Shown: positions 1-16,960, counted from the stretch's first letter. The stretch: 64,000 nucleotides of DNA from Meloidogyne chitwoodi (GCA_015183035.1 JACZZP010000014.1:2170001-2234000); one strand, 5' to 3'. The notes: generated by a model from the letters alone, not told the origin. Program-made: numbers and translations.

Positions 1-2171
1 GGGTTATATAAGTAGTAGAAAGCATCGATTTGGCAATAAAGAAAATAAAAAAAGACGAAAAAAAAAAAAATTCAAGCCAAAGGCGCGCAGCAAAAGCGCG
101 AGAAAAATAAAAGAAAATAAAAATAATGATGAGGAATGGGCCATTTAAATATAAATACATATTTTTAGCCAAAAATAATGATAAAAGTATGTGTTGTGTG
201 CCAACTATAAAAATAAAGAAGAAGAGAGAAAATAAAAATATGCATGCGCAATGTTTTTGTTTTGTTTTGTTTGCGCGCTCAAAACAAAAAAGAGAGAGAG
301 AGAAAATTAAAATATAAGGGGAAGAAGAAGGTCAGAATTTTAAAAATGGGTGTGAATAATATTAAGCAAAATTAAAAAAAAAAATTTTTTTTAATTATTG
401 TATTTTCTTTTTGTTATTTTTTGTGTGGATTTTTTTTAAGCCTTTCCTCCTTTAATATATCTTTTTTTTTGGAATTTTGAATTGGCGCATATGTAAGAAA
501 AAATAAATTTTTTGGGAAGAAACAAAATGGATAAAACAAGGCCCACATATTTTTTTTTAAAGTCATCTCTCGTTTCTCTTTTTTTTTTGTTAGGCCATTT
601 TTTGTTTTTTTTTCTCGGATATAAGCTCTTATACCACTAAACTTTTCTTTCTTCTTTTTTTTTTTCAATTTTTCTTTCCTGCGGCGTGTGTGGGGCGCGA
701 GACCCAAATATTTTTTTTCTTTTGACGACACGGAAAATAGCCGAAAAGAAGAAGAAATAAAATAATTTTGGGGAAGGTAGAGTAGTGGCCAAGGAAACGA
801 TGATTTTGCCGAAGAAAATAATAAGGAAAACAAATTTTCTCGACTGCTGGCGTAATTTTTTGTTTTTTTTTTTGATGGCTGCTGGCGCAAAAATGAAGGA
901 GTACTGAAAATTTTTTTTTTTATTTTTTTTAAAGAATTGGTGCGGTGGATGAAAAAAAAAGAAAAGCTTTTTGTTGTTGTTGTTTTATGCCCTTCTTCTT
1001 TTTTTTTTTTATTTTTGCTTCTTCTTCTACTCTACAATACTTCTGCGCACGAAAAAAGAAGAGCTTAAAAAAAATAAAATGAGGGAGCTATTTGGGCTTA
1101 AAGAAAAGAAGTAGAAGAAGAAGAAAAAGAAGGATGGCGCGTAGTAGAGAGTTTTGGCGGCCAAGAAATGCCCAAGGGTATTTGCCAAAAAAACTTATTG
1201 GGGCCGCTTTTTAAAAAAGAGAAGAAGAAAAAAGAAAGGAAATTGAGGGGGATCTCGCTTCTGGTGCGCAGAGTACACACTAACAAGTATATTGGAGAGT
1301 TTTTTTTAATATTATTTTTTTAAAAAGAAAAAAAATTTTGGGGTAAAAGTAGTGGCCAAATTATTATTTTTTCTTTTCTGGATAAGGAGAAAAAAGTCTT
1401 ATATTTTTATTTTTTTTTTGGTCTCCACATATGCGTCAAACAGCCTGAAAGTTTTTTTTTTATTTATTTAAAATGGAATAAAAAAGAAAGGGGGGAAGGG
1501 GAGGGATAAGCATGTGTGCCTTTTTTTATTTTGTTGCGCGCAAAACAAATCTTTCTTAAAAATAAAATATGTGTGTATATATTTTCTTGACATGGTCCAA
1601 TTGCTTTATAATTCTTTTTTTGCTTTGCGGTTGGCCGGAAGCTATATATATACATTTTGCCATTTTGCGCTTTAACACACCCGTCTTTAACAATAAATCC
1701 ATTTTTCTTTTTTTTTTAAATTTGTTTGTTGGTTTGAATAAAAGAAAATGTGGTCATATACTTTTTAAAAGAGTTTTTTTTATTTAAAGTTGTTATTTAG
1801 TTTTTGGGGAGGTTTAAATCCTTGACGCAGTGAAAAAAGCTTTTTTTGTTCCTCTCACACCTCTTTATAATGCGAGAGGTCCAAATAAAAAAAATTTTTT
1901 TTTTAAAAGACTTGGGGGAAACAAATTATTGGTGGCACAAAAGGCAAATAATAATAATAGGCGCGCTGTAATTTTTAAAATTTGACAAAAAAATGTTATA
2001 ATAGTTGTTTATAAGCGCAATTTTTGAAGCACTTAAAAACAAGTTTAAAAAAAGAATATAAATAAGTGTTTTGAGAGAATAATTAGAAAAATTTGACAAA
2101 AAAATTAAAGAAAGCTCTAAAATTTATTAAAAATATTTTTTTTTAATATTTAATTCATAAAAAAAATAAAT

Positions 2172-2256
2172 TACCCTTAAACGGGCTCGAACCTGCTACC
2201 CCCTTTTTTGATCAATTTTGTAGTCTGCGTTACAACCTACTTAACCAAACTTTAAT
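2172..2256 (-). repeat. tRNA-derived pseudogene or SINE-like fragment
   Basis: On the minus strand an A-box-like D arm (TGGTTAAGTAGG) is followed about 45 bases later by a B-box-like T loop (GGTTCGAGCCC). The T stem pairs poorly and no seven-base acceptor stem closes the ends. This is a relic of a tRNA or the head of a tRNA-derived SINE, not a functional tRNA. Confidence 0.5.
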
Positions 2257-3195
2257 ATTTTTCTATCATTTTATTTTTGCCTATAAAAAAAAAGTTTCTT
2301 GTGTGCGCGCAAGGATTATAAATATATATTTAATAAAAGAATATGCAAATCATAAATTTTTTTTTTATTTTGCGGAGGGCAATTGAAAATATTTAAGATA
2401 ATAAACTAAAATAATATTTTTTAGTTTATTAAAATAAACTAATTTTTTGTTGTTGGTTTTGTGTGTGTACTTTTGCACCCCGCCCTAAATTTTTTTCTTC
2501 TTCTTTCACATTTGCACAAAATCACCACACATTTTTAAAACTGTACCTTTTTCCTCCTTTTTTCCTCTCTTCAATTTCTTTTTTTTCATCGTTCTTATCA
2601 GGGGAAAAATGTTATTAAAAATAATATTAAAAATGCGCAATGCGCGCTCCCCCCAAAAATAAATACAATATTTAATATTCACATGCCTCTACCTCCTCTT
2701 AAAAATATTTTATCAATATTTGTATAAAACATTGTGCTCTATCCCTTTTCTCTTGAAAAAAAATCAAAAAAAAAAGTATTAAACCTCTTGTCAATATATA
2801 TAGTCGACCCGATTTTCTGTAAATAAATGATAGTTTCATCATCATTTTAAATGGACTCTCTAACTTTTTTCCAATTTTTCTGTTTTGTGTGTGTCATGTG
2901 TTATCTCTAAAATATTAATGAGGAGCAACAAAAAAAAAATTTAAGGAATTAAAATAAATAAAAAAGGGGGGAAGGAAACGCGCAAAACATGAAGAAAAGA
3001 AAATAAAAACGCCAATCAAAATAATAACCAAAGAAAAAAAAATTAAGAAAAAGAAAGAGGAGTAAAAAATAAAAAAAAATTTTGGGCGGGGAGTAAGAAA
3101 AAAAAAACGAAAGAGAAAATTCTGATCATTTTTTAAAAATTTATTGAGTGGATATAAAGTTTAATTAAAGTTTAATTAAATTACCAATAAAATTA

Positions 3196-3232
3196 AATGG
3201 GCGTGTTAAACCACTACACCATGAAAGTTATA
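3196..3232 (-). repeat. 5' half of a tRNA-like sequence
   Basis: The minus strand reads like a tRNA D arm (GGTGTAGTGGTTTAACACGCC), but no matching T arm or acceptor stem follows. It is best seen as a truncated tRNA copy. Confidence 0.35.
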
Positions 3233-4447
3233 TATTTAATTGTTGTTAATTTTTGTATATATTATTTTGTAAAAGGGGGGAGTGTTTTGTGATTTTTTTT
3301 TAAATATTTTTTTTTTTAATTTTTTAAATAAAGCAAAAATAAAATAAAAATGGAATAAATATAAATAATTAACTTTAATAATTTGCGCATTTATTTTATT
3401 TTTTCTTAATTAAAAAAGCATTCACCGCCCCTTTTAACCTTTTTTTTTATTCTTTTGGGGGTGTAAAAAAAACTTTATTATTTATTATTAAAAATCTTTT
3501 TTCTCGTCGCTTTTTATTTTTTTAGCAGTGCATTTTTTTAAAACAACACCTTTTTATTTATTTATTTAAAATTCCTTTTTATTTTAAACATTGCGCTAAT
3601 TATCAACAATATTATTTTTTTTCTTATCTTTAGCTTCATCTGTGAACAAAAAAAAACAAAATTCCTTCGCTTTCAGTTTAAAATTTTTTTTTTATATTTT
3701 TTTTTATTTTCTATAAAAGTAAGAGAGAGCAAAACCGCAAAAAAGGCCTAGCTACTATTATAGCACTTGCGCTTTTTAAAAAATATATATTCATTTAATT
3801 TTGTATTTTTATCGCGCAAAAAGCTGCTCTACACACATTCTGTCCCATTTTTTACGATAAAAATAATGCTAAAAATGGTGAATAAAAAAGGAATGAAAAA
3901 ATAAATAAAAATAAATTCCGTCCCTGCGCGGCCATGAATAATCATCAGCAACAAAACATCGATTGGGCGTGATGACAAGCCCTTTATGAAAATAAAAAAA
4001 AAAGAATTTTATTTTTAATATCGGAAAAGGGTGTTGTTTAATAGTTTGGACCAAAAAAAAAAAAATTTTTATCTTAAGTAAAATTAAAAAAAAATAAAAA
4101 AGAAGAGATCATTTTCGGTCAAAATAGTAGAAGAGAATTGTAATAATATTCTCCTTATTATTGCCTTTAAAAAATAAAATTTAAAATTACTCTACTATTT
4201 GTGGCAATAATTTAATTTTTTAAGTCTGATCGTAGCTAATAATATATATTTATTTTATTGGAGAAAAAAAATAAAAGAGGAGAGAAAAGAGGAAAAAGAG
4301 GTCTCTCGTATTTTTTGGGGGGCACAAATTATTATAGTTTTTGTGATCAAAAAAAAATAAAATAATAAATTGCCAGCCATTTTGTGCGTCTTTCAACAAT
4401 TCTATTTATTTATTATTTTAACTTAAAATCATCTATATCCTTAAAAT

Positions 4448-4993
4448 TAGAGTTGTACACTTTTCTGTATTCCGGGAGATTATATAATTCTCTTCAGAGC
4501 TCTTGTAATAAAAGCGCCACTCTCTCATGTGATAAAGACGCAGAAATTGTGTAAAATTCTGGAAAAGAGCAGGTCATTTGACGTTTCTCTGACCTCAACC
4601 ATAAATACATTGGTCAGTTTTTCTGCGTCTTTATCAATGAGAGAGTGCGGAACAGGCCACTTCAGTACTGCCACTTAAGTCCCAGGCAAAGGGGGTCATT
4701 TCAGTACCAGCGTTTTTCCAAAATCTAAGTATTTTCTTGGTGAACCACACAAAAATTGAATAAATATATTAAATCAAGTAAAATAAGTTACGAAAAATGA
4801 AGGAAGAAGATTAAAGTGAAGAAAAAACCACTTTTTCACTACAAAAACATTTTGGTACTGAAATGGCTCCGTTTGTACTGGGACTGAACTGGCGGTACTG
4901 AAGTGACCCCAACCCGAGAGAGTGGCGCCTTTATTACAAGAGCTCTGAAGAGAATTATATAATTCCGGAAAAACAGAAAAGTGTACAACTCTA
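4448..4993. mobile_element. Non-autonomous hAT-type foldback element (MITE)
   Basis: The element opens with TAGAGTTGTACACTTTTCTG and closes with an imperfect reverse complement; the terminal inverted repeats extend roughly 80 bases. It is flanked by an exact 8-bp direct repeat, CTTAAAAT, at 4440-4447 and 4994-5001. An 8-bp duplication with T at position 2 and A at position 7, and ends beginning TAGAG, fit the known hAT rules. There is no coding capacity. Inside are two further inverted pairs: a hairpin with arms near 4515-4545 and 4620-4648 (GATAAAGACGCAGAAA and its complement), and a diverged pair near 4655-4714 and 4853-4910 carrying TTTCAGTACC-like words. The exact target duplication suggests fairly recent insertion. 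Confidence 0.85.
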
Positions 4994-5001
4994 CTTAAAA
5001 T

Positions 5002-6311
5002 AATTAGTTATTAGTTTGTAGTAGTATATCACACAAACACATTTTTAGAGAAAATTTCAAAGAATGTATTATTTGGGACAAAAAACTAGGAATAATAGAA
5101 AAGAGAGAGCAGCAACAACAACATCAACAGCCGTGCCTTTGTCTCTTAAATTTTTAATTTAATTTTTTTTCTATTTGTTTTAAAAACCTTCTTAATCATG
5201 TCGTTTTGCTCTTGGCTTGAAATCATCTCTATTGAAAAAAAAAAAGAAGAAAATCGTCCACATATATATTAAACCGCCCGCGCATTCCTCTCTTTTTCCT
5301 TTTGGCCAAAACATTTGTCGCTTTTTTTTTCGGGATGACGAGATGAGATGCGAGAAGGAAAGAGAAGAAACTGATCATCATCAAAACCTCTTTCCGACGA
5401 GACCAATATATTATTTTTATTTAAACCAAACTATGGTTTTTTATTTTATTTTATTTTACTACTATTGGTTCTTCTAAATAAAAATATATAGGACAAAATC
5501 ACAAATCTCTTCTTTTTTTTCTGTTCTCTGCGCAGCATTAATCTCTACGAGATAGGCTAAAAATGCTTTTCTTTTCTTTTTTTTTAAAGTCGTCAGAAGA
5601 GATAGAAACAGTTGGCGCGCCGATGCTTTATTTATTTATTTTTTTCTCTCAACTTTAAATAGTGTAAAGAGAAGCGCGGAGATAAAACTTTAAAAAAAAA
5701 AAAGTAGAAGAGGAGAAATGCTTCACAATAATATCTTCTTCTTCTTTTTGCTGATTAATGCGCCCATCAGAGAGTAAGTAGACCCCTTAGGCCAATCTCT
5801 CCTCCCGGATGAAGAAAATATTTTTTTTTTGTGTAATAATGAAAAAGGACAAAAATAAAAAATGTAAAAAAGTTTAAAAATAAAATGTTGTTTAAAGCGC
5901 TAGGATTTTTTTTTGGTTAGATCAATGAAATATCCTATTAATAGTTGTTTTAAAAATAAAATAAATTGGGGTTGTTTAATTATTTTTATTGTAATAATTT
6001 TGAAAAAAGATGGAGATTTTGTAATATTGAAAATTAGAGAAAAAAGAGTAAATTAAAAATAAAAGGAAAAAAAATTTTTTGAAGGGGGGAATTTTTATAT
6101 TTTTTTTAAAGAATATATAAATGGGAGTGATTTTTTTTTAAAAAAAAAAAGAAGAAAAAGTGTATTATTATTTTATCTTTTATCAAAATAATAATAAGTG
6201 TGTTTACATAAATTATTTGTCAAATATAAATTAATAAATAAAACCTTCTAAAGTGTATAAATTTGTTTTTATGAACCCTCTCCATTAAAGTTACAAAAAC
6301 GTCAAAAGTCT
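5002..6311. other. Intergenic, low complexity
   Basis: Between the hAT-type element and the 3' end of the enoyl-CoA hydratase gene I see only AT-rich low-complexity sequence and short polypyrimidine tracts. The open frame near 5.2-5.5 kb is lysine/phenylalanine-rich without homology and is not supported as a gene. Confidence 0.6.
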
Positions 6312-7907
6312 CTAAGAATGTTGCCATTTCGGTGCACGCTTTTCCATAAACGCTTCCATTCCCTCCTTTCGGTCATCCTTAAAAGTGAAATTTTTTTTAA
6401 AATTAATTTAAAGAATTTTACGGTTGCAAAAGTAGTATGAAACATTCTACGTTCAAATAGAAGCCCTAAAAAAATTTTTTAGGAATTTTTTTTTAAAGTT
6501 AAAAAATAAACCTTCTTCCAAAGTTGACTCATAAGCACGATTTACTGTTTGTTTAGCCATTCCAATCATAATTTGAGAATGTGAAGCAATTTTATCTGCT
6601 AATTTAATTGTTTCAGAAATTAATTGATCAGGAGGAAAAACCTTTTAAAAAAATTTTTATTTAATTTTAAAAAAAAATTAAATATTTATAACTTACTCCT
6701 GCAACTAGCCCTGCATTAAATGCCGTTTTTGCATCAATTGGATCACCCGTTAAACACATTTTCATTGCTAAAGATTTACCAACAATTCTTTAAAACAAAA
6801 AAAATTTTTTTTTTTAATTATAAAAAAACCGAGTCAAGCGTTGAGTTCCACCCGCACCTAAAAATGAATGAGAGTTGTTTAAAAAAAATAATTTTGAAGA
6901 AAAACAAAAAATATAAAAGTAAAAAAAAAAACCTGGTATTGTTCCAATTTTAATTTCAGGTTGTCCAAACATAGCTTTTTCTCCTGCATAAATAATATCG
7001 CACATCATAGCCAACTTTAAAGAAGAAAAAAAAGAGAAAATTTAAAATTTTTTGAAGGTTTTGGTTTACTAATTCCTAAAATTAAAAAAAAAACAAACTT
7101 CGCATCCTCCTCCTAGCGCATGTCCATTCACAGCAGCTATTACAGGTTTTCGCAATTTGGATACTTGAGACCAATTTTCAAGAAATCCGCTACCAAAAAC
7201 GTGTGCAAAATTTTTTGGAGCCTAATGAAAAAAATTTTTTTTAAAGAAAAATTTAAAAAAATAAAATAAACCATTTCTTTAATATCAGCCCCAGCAGCAA
7301 ATGCTTTTTCGTTTCCTAGAAAAAAACAATTTTTTTCAGATGTGGTTTTACATTAATATTTCAGACATGTTAACAAAAATTTTTTTAACCTGTAACAATT
7401 ATAGCACCAATTGATTTATCTTTGTCCATTTTCTCAAGAGAATCAGCTAACTCATCCATTAATTGATTACAAAGTGCATTTAATGCTTTTGGTCTATTTA
7501 ACGTTATTAATCCTACATGGTTATTTTCACCAGTCTTTTCAGCTTTTATCATTTCATAGGTAGATGATGAAACTAAAAAAAATTGTGTTTTTTTTTTAAA
7601 TAAAAAGTTTATAAATGGGGAATTCTACCATTGTCTTCACAAATCTTTAATGATTCAATTTTGTTATTTAAGCTTTGATCAATCATTAGGTTAATTAATT
7701 TTGAATTTATTTTTTTTAACTAAAAAATAAATTAACTATTCTTTTCAGATTTTTATAAGTCTGTTATCAGTAAAAAATCACGCGATGAATGATAATAAAA
7801 AAAATGTATAAACCTGAATAATTTGCAAGCGTTTGACGAAAGTAAATGGTACCAAGCGATTGTCCTTTGCTAAGAAAAGTTTTAGCAGATTTTGAAAAGA
7901 TTAACAT
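6312..7907 (-). CDS. Short-chain enoyl-CoA hydratase, mitochondrial (ECHS1/ECH-6 type)
   Basis: It hydrates trans-2-enoyl-CoA in mitochondrial beta-oxidation and branched-chain amino acid breakdown. The spliced protein follows the crotonase family end to end: [24 protein letters not shown], the oxyanion-loop region [17 protein letters not shown] with the first catalytic Glu, [20 protein letters not shown] with the second, and the C-terminal [15 protein letters not shown] before a TAG. The first exon ([14 protein letters not shown], then FRQTLANYS) is basic and hydroxylated, like a mitochondrial leader. It ends in phase 1 and joins in frame to [11 protein letters not shown] second possible first exon, starting at 7686 ([13 protein letters not shown]), also ends in phase 1 before the same acceptor, so two N termini are possible. 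The gene is divergent from the RNA phosphatase gene at 8243, with about 335 bp between starts. Confidence 0.95.
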
Positions 7908-8242
7908 TTTATCAAGAAAATTTGAATAAGGCGATCAAGAAGAATCTGAAAAAGCAAAAAAAATATTTATAAAACTACTTGGCAATAACTAATGTAAGAG
8001 AAAATAAAAAAGCTAGGGTATGACATTGTGACAAGGGGCGAAAATAATGTTTCCATTTTGAAATGTTTTTTTTTCACCACGAAATCTATTATAATTTTTG
8101 TAAATTTTCAAAAAAATTAAAATATAAAAAATTTCAAAATATCTACATACTTTTTGCCAGTTCTATTTCATAATTTTTTCATTTGATTTAGTTTTTCTAA
8201 GTTTAACTTTTCATATTTTTATGGATAATTTTAATATATAAA

Positions 8243-9787
8243 ATGGGAAGATCTCAACGAAAAATACCTGTTGAGTAAGTAAACTTAATTAATTTAATTT
8301 ATAATTTGTTTTTTTTATAGCTGGGAGAATTATAGCCCTATTGGATCAGTTATTCAAGGAACTAGAATATTTGCTTTCAAAACTCCTTTGAAATTTGAAC
8401 TTCAGGATCATATATGCAAAAGCAAGCGTTTTACAACTTTTGATTTGTTTAGAATGGTTTAATTTTTTTTCAAATAAATTTAGTAAATGACAAAAGATTT
8501 TAGATTGAAGGAGATGGTAAATCGTTAGGACTAGTCATAAACTGTTCCAATACAAAACGTTATTATGATGCACAAGATATTATTGGAATGTGTATTGATT
8601 ATAAAGAATTACCTTGCCCTGGTCGTGGTTTTTTGGTGAGGACCGATCTAGTGAAAGATTTTATTCAAATTGTGGATGATTTTCTCTGCAATAATTCTGA
8701 TAATGGTAAAATATTGTTTATCTTTTATTTATTATTTTATAGATTTACTAATCGGTGTCCATTGCAGTGATGGAATTAATCGTTCTGGATATCTTATTTG
8801 CTGTTATCTTATTTGTAAGCTTGGATGGAGTTCTCATGATGCTCTAAATGGTTTTTAATTATAAATTAATATTTTAATAATTTTTAAAATTAGCTTTTGA
8901 AAATGCAAGGCGTTGTCCAATACAACGTGGCTCTTATATTCAATCTTTACATAAAACAGATAGTGATCGTCGTGCATCCTCTACTACAAAGTTTTCTTTT
9001 TAAATTTTATAAAAAAAGATAATTTTAGAAAACAAAATGTTTTTATTGATGGTACTGCCGAAAAATTATTAGAGCAATATCAAGCTTCTATTTTTGAGCA
9101 AGAAACTGCTACTAATTCAATGCAACAATTTTTTCAAATTGAACAGGTTTTATTAAAACATTTTATAAAATTTTCAATTTTAGCAATTTAAACAAGTTGC
9201 AAATTCAACATATCCAGATTTAAATACGTTTGCGCCTGTAAACGTACCGCCTCCTCAACGTGTTAATATTCCTTCAGGTTTTTTTTAATTTATATAATTT
9301 TATTTGACAAAGTAAGTAAGAATATTATGCTTCTCCCTTAATGCTAATCGTTGGTTAAGTGGTAGTGACTCCGCCTAGGTCGCGGGTCTCCCGAAGGGAG
9401 TAAAAGAGGAACCTTGTGTCTCTTTTGCTTACGAATCTTTATTTATCTTTAAAAAATTTTTTTTATAATTTTTAAGTAAATAAAATTTAGTTCCTACTAT
9501 TCCTCAAGTTTCGTCTTCTTTGGATATTGCAAGTGAACCTTCTGATAACGATGATGATGATGAATCACAAACTTCAAATATTGTAATTATTATTAGGTTA
9601 TTTTTATTTATTTATTTTTTAAATATAGGACTTTGAATCAATGGGAAAAGTATTTCCTAAACAGCCTATTTCCAAGTCTCAATTGCGAAGAGAACGTAGG
9701 CAAAAGCGTGAAAAAATGTTTTCAGTAATGAAAAGAGGACGTTTTTGGGAGATTAATGAAATGAGAGATGCAATGAAAAACAATTAA
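8243..9787 (+). CDS. PIR-1/DUSP11-like RNA 5'-phosphatase
   Basis: This is a dual-specificity-type phosphatase of the PIR-1/DUSP11 branch, which removes gamma and beta phosphates from 5'-triphosphorylated RNA. The N terminus (MGRSQRKIPVDWENYSPIG) matches the family opening, followed by GTRIFAFKTPL, the segment LGLVINCSNTKRYYD and the P-loop HCSDGINRSGYLICCYL, a proper C-x5-R signature. The usual wording in relatives is close to HCTHGxNRTG, so the second and third loop positions differ. The C-terminal third, past the phosphatase core, is acidic and low in complexity, then basic, ending in MKNN. An intron near 9.3 kb carries a tRNA-like piece. The stop lies 129 bp before the next start on the same strand, so the pair probably forms an operon. 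Confidence 0.88.
9346..9400 (+). repeat. tRNA-like fragment inside an intron
   Basis: A D-arm-like TGGTTAAGTGGTAG is followed by a good anticodon-type hairpin (TCCGC, loop CTAGGTC, GCGGG, which would read AGG). No T arm follows, only a CTCCC-GAA-GGGAG hairpin. It lies within an intron of the PIR-1-like gene and is not a complete tRNA. Confidence 0.45.
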
Positions 9788-9916
9788 AATTTTTCAATTT
9801 TTTTTTTAATTTAAAAAATAAATTTTAATCGACAAACATTCTACTTTTTTTTTAATTGATTTATTATCTCATATTTTTTTTTAATTTATTTAAGAACATT
9901 TAAATTTTTTTAGAGA

Positions 9917-14399
<4,483 letters not shown>

Positions 14400-14566
14400 G
14401 AAAAAATGTGTGGTGTGTTTCTGTGCGTGTATATTTTTTTTTTTTAATTGAATTTATTTTTATTTTTTGGTTTTATATTTAAAAATATTTTGAAAATTTA
14501 TACTTTAATTTTTTAATTAATTATTTGATTATAATGACTTGTGATCACATATGAGTCATCAAGGAG

Positions 14567-14591
14567 AAAATGTTAAAAATTAACATTTTCT
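14567..14591. other. Short palindrome downstream of the helicase gene
   Basis: A perfect 10-base inverted repeat (GAAAATGTTA and its complement, five-base spacer) lies about 170 bp past the helicase stop. Its role is unknown; it could be a 3'-UTR hairpin or simply AT-rich chance. Confidence 0.4.
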
Positions 14592-14616
14592 TTTATGACA
14601 CTGAAATGACAACATT

Positions 14617-14740
14617 GGAACGTACTAGTCCAATCCTTTTAGTCGCGGGCTCGCGAAATAGCATTTTAAATAAAGAGAATTAGAGATAGAGAGGAAACTA
14701 TAGACTAATTGAGGCAAATCAGGCCGTGATAGTCAGACAT
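14617..14740. repeat. MITE-like repeat, copy A (partner at 58568-58701)
   Basis: The block shares TTAGTCGCGGGCT, AGAGAATTA and GACTA..TG..GC.AATC.GGCC words in the same order as the block at 58568-58701. It is GC-rich compared with its surroundings. The inverted ends are weaker than in the partner. It lies in the spacer between the helicase and septin genes. Confidence 0.55.
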
Positions 14741-14936
14741 TTAATAAATTTATGTTAGTCAATTTTTAGCTGGGACCGTTATAAAAAAATTTGTTTATTT
14801 TCACGTAATTCATTCTTTATTGTTTATTTTGTGCGAATAAAAAATTAATAAAAAAATGCTTAATGAATAATAATGATTAATTTAACTCTTTATTTTATTA
14901 AATTTCTTTTAATATTTATTCTTTTTTTTAGAGAAA

Positions 14937-16692
14937 ATGTCACTTGTACAACGTGTTGATTCTGTTGTTGTTCGACCTACAAATCCACCAAATATTCCGA
15001 TTCCATCTCCAAAAGTTTCTCATGCACCTAAACCGCCACCAATTGCCATTTCAAATTCAACTTTTAATGATGATATTAAAAAGCAGCAGAAAATTTCTAA
15101 TGCTTCAAATAATAATAATAAAGTAGTAAATAATACAGATTCTAGCATTGAGCCTGAATTAAAATTAATGGGATTTGTTGGATTTGATTCTCTACCATAT
15201 CAATTTGTACGAAGATGTCAACAAAATGGGTATATATATTTTTCAAATTAAAAAAAAAAAGAATCTTTTTAAGATTTCAATTTAATCTTTTATGTGTTGG
15301 GGAAACTGGAATTGGAAAAACAACTTTAGTCGAATCTCTTTTTAATATGAAAATGGAATTTGATCCATGTGACCATGAATTGAACACTGTTGAATTACGT
15401 ACTAGAGTTTTAGGTTTTTTTATTAATATTTTTGTAAATTTTAAAATTTTTTTTAGAAGTTTGTGAAGGTGGAGTTCGAGTTAAACTTAGGGTTGTAGAA
15501 ACTGCAGGTTTTGGTGACCAATTGGACAAAGAGAAAAGGTTTTTTGCTTTGTATAACTTTTATTATTTAAATTTTTGTATTTAGTGCACGCGTCATTGTT
15601 GATTACATCAATAATCAATTTGAAGCTTTTTTGAAAGAAGAATTGAAAGTTAAAAGAAATTTGACAAAATATGACGATACAAGAATTCATGCTTGTCTTT
15701 ATTTAATTTCACCTACTGGACATGGGTTTTTTTTTTAATTATTTTTGAAAATTTAAATAATTTTTTTTTAAAGTTTGAAGGCTTTGGATTTGTTAACTCT
15801 TGGAGAATTGTCAAAGCGTGTAAATGTTATACCTCTTATAGCTAAAGCAGATACAGCTTGTAAAGATGAATTAATTCGATTTAAACAAAAGGTTTTTTTA
15901 TAACATTTTTTTATTAAAAAAATTTTTTTAATTAAAGGTCATTAGCGAATTAAAAGCTCATCAAATTTCAATTTATCAATTTCCAATAGAAGATGAAACT
16001 GTCCGTAAAGAAAATTCAGCTTTGAATGCACTTTTGCCTTTTGCAATTGTTGGAAGTGTAGATTTTGTTACTAAAGAGGATGGGCGAGTTGTTCGTGCTC
16101 GACGTTACCCTTGGGGAATGGTTGAAGGTTTTTTTATTTTTTATTGTTTTTTATATTAAAAAAATAATTTAGTTGAAAATGAAGAGCATTGTGATTTTGT
16201 TCGCCTTCGTGAAGCAATTTTACGTACAAATCAAGATTCTTTAAGAGAGCAAACTCATAATGTTTTATATGAGCGTTATCGTCGTGAACGACTTAAACAA
16301 ATGAAAATGGGTGATGGTGATGCTGGACCAAAAATGATGGAAGCATTTGCACACGTTTTTATTTTATTTTTTTAATGTTCAAAAATTTGTTTATTTTCTT
16401 TAGCGTCAAAAAGAATTGTTGGAAGAATTTCAAAAGGCAGAGGAACAGCATCAAAAAGAATTTTTATTACGAGTTAACAAGAAAGAAGCTGAATTGAAAC
16501 ATCATGAAGACATGGTATTTTTTTTTAAAATTATTTTTAAATTAAAAAAAAAAATTTTTTTAGTTAAACATTCGACATACAGAAATTGACTCTGCTTATC
16601 AACATGAACTGAAAATAGTTGAAGTTCAAATTAATAATCTTCTTGAGGAAAAGACTAAATTGGAATCAAAGGGAAAGAAGCGATTAAAATAA
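14937..16692 (+). CDS. Septin, SEPT6/8/11 group (UNC-61 type)
   Basis: Septins are filament-forming GTPases of the cytokinetic furrow and cell cortex. After a roughly 90-residue proline/serine/asparagine-rich N-terminal extension comes [14 protein letters not shown]. The GTPase domain has P-loop [10 protein letters not shown], the G3 region [14 protein letters not shown], the septin signature [17 protein letters not shown] and G4 motif AKAD, then the septin unique element ([20 protein letters not shown] and [17 protein letters not shown]). A long C-terminal coiled coil ([20 protein letters not shown] onward) ends in KGKKRLK. The combination of QFEA-LKEELK, TGHGLK and a C-terminal coiled coil points to the SEPT6 subgroup, in which GTP hydrolysis is usually weak. 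The start follows TTTTTTTAG directly, consistent with trans-splicing. Confidence 0.93.
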
Positions 16693-16960
16693 AAATGAAT
16701 TGAGTAATTTTTAAATATTTTTATTTTTTGAAGAAGCGGATATTTTAATTAAACATTCCATGATATTATATCACTTTTATTTTTTTTTACAGCTCATTTT
16801 TTGACCAAAAAAAAAGTGTTCCTTATATACTTAATCGAATAAATTGCATTTTATTTATTTTTTCCAAATTATATTTGTTACTTTTGTTCAAATAATTTTT
16901 TCTTTTAATTAATTTTTATATTTTAATTTATATACTACTTCATTTTGACACAGAGATAGA

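Larger units (their letters stand above)
1..4439. other. AT-rich low-complexity intergenic region, no gene seen
   Basis: This stretch consists of A/T homopolymers, TTC/GAA-type polypurine and polypyrimidine runs and short microsatellites. The open frames on both strands translate to lysine- or phenylalanine-rich low-complexity strings with no domain, no splice pattern and no resemblance to a known family, so none is called. Degenerate tRNA-like pieces near 2.2 and 3.2 kb are listed separately. It may be the distal flank of a gene beyond the left edge. Confidence 0.7.

Noticed and set aside
414..890. 158-residue open frame on the minus strand
   Set aside because: The translation is Lys/Phe/Ser-rich low complexity from polypyrimidine tracts, with no motif and no neighbouring exon structure.
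5217..5477. 86-residue open frame on the plus strand
   Set aside because: It is composed of homopolymer-derived Lys and Phe runs and shows no family resemblance.
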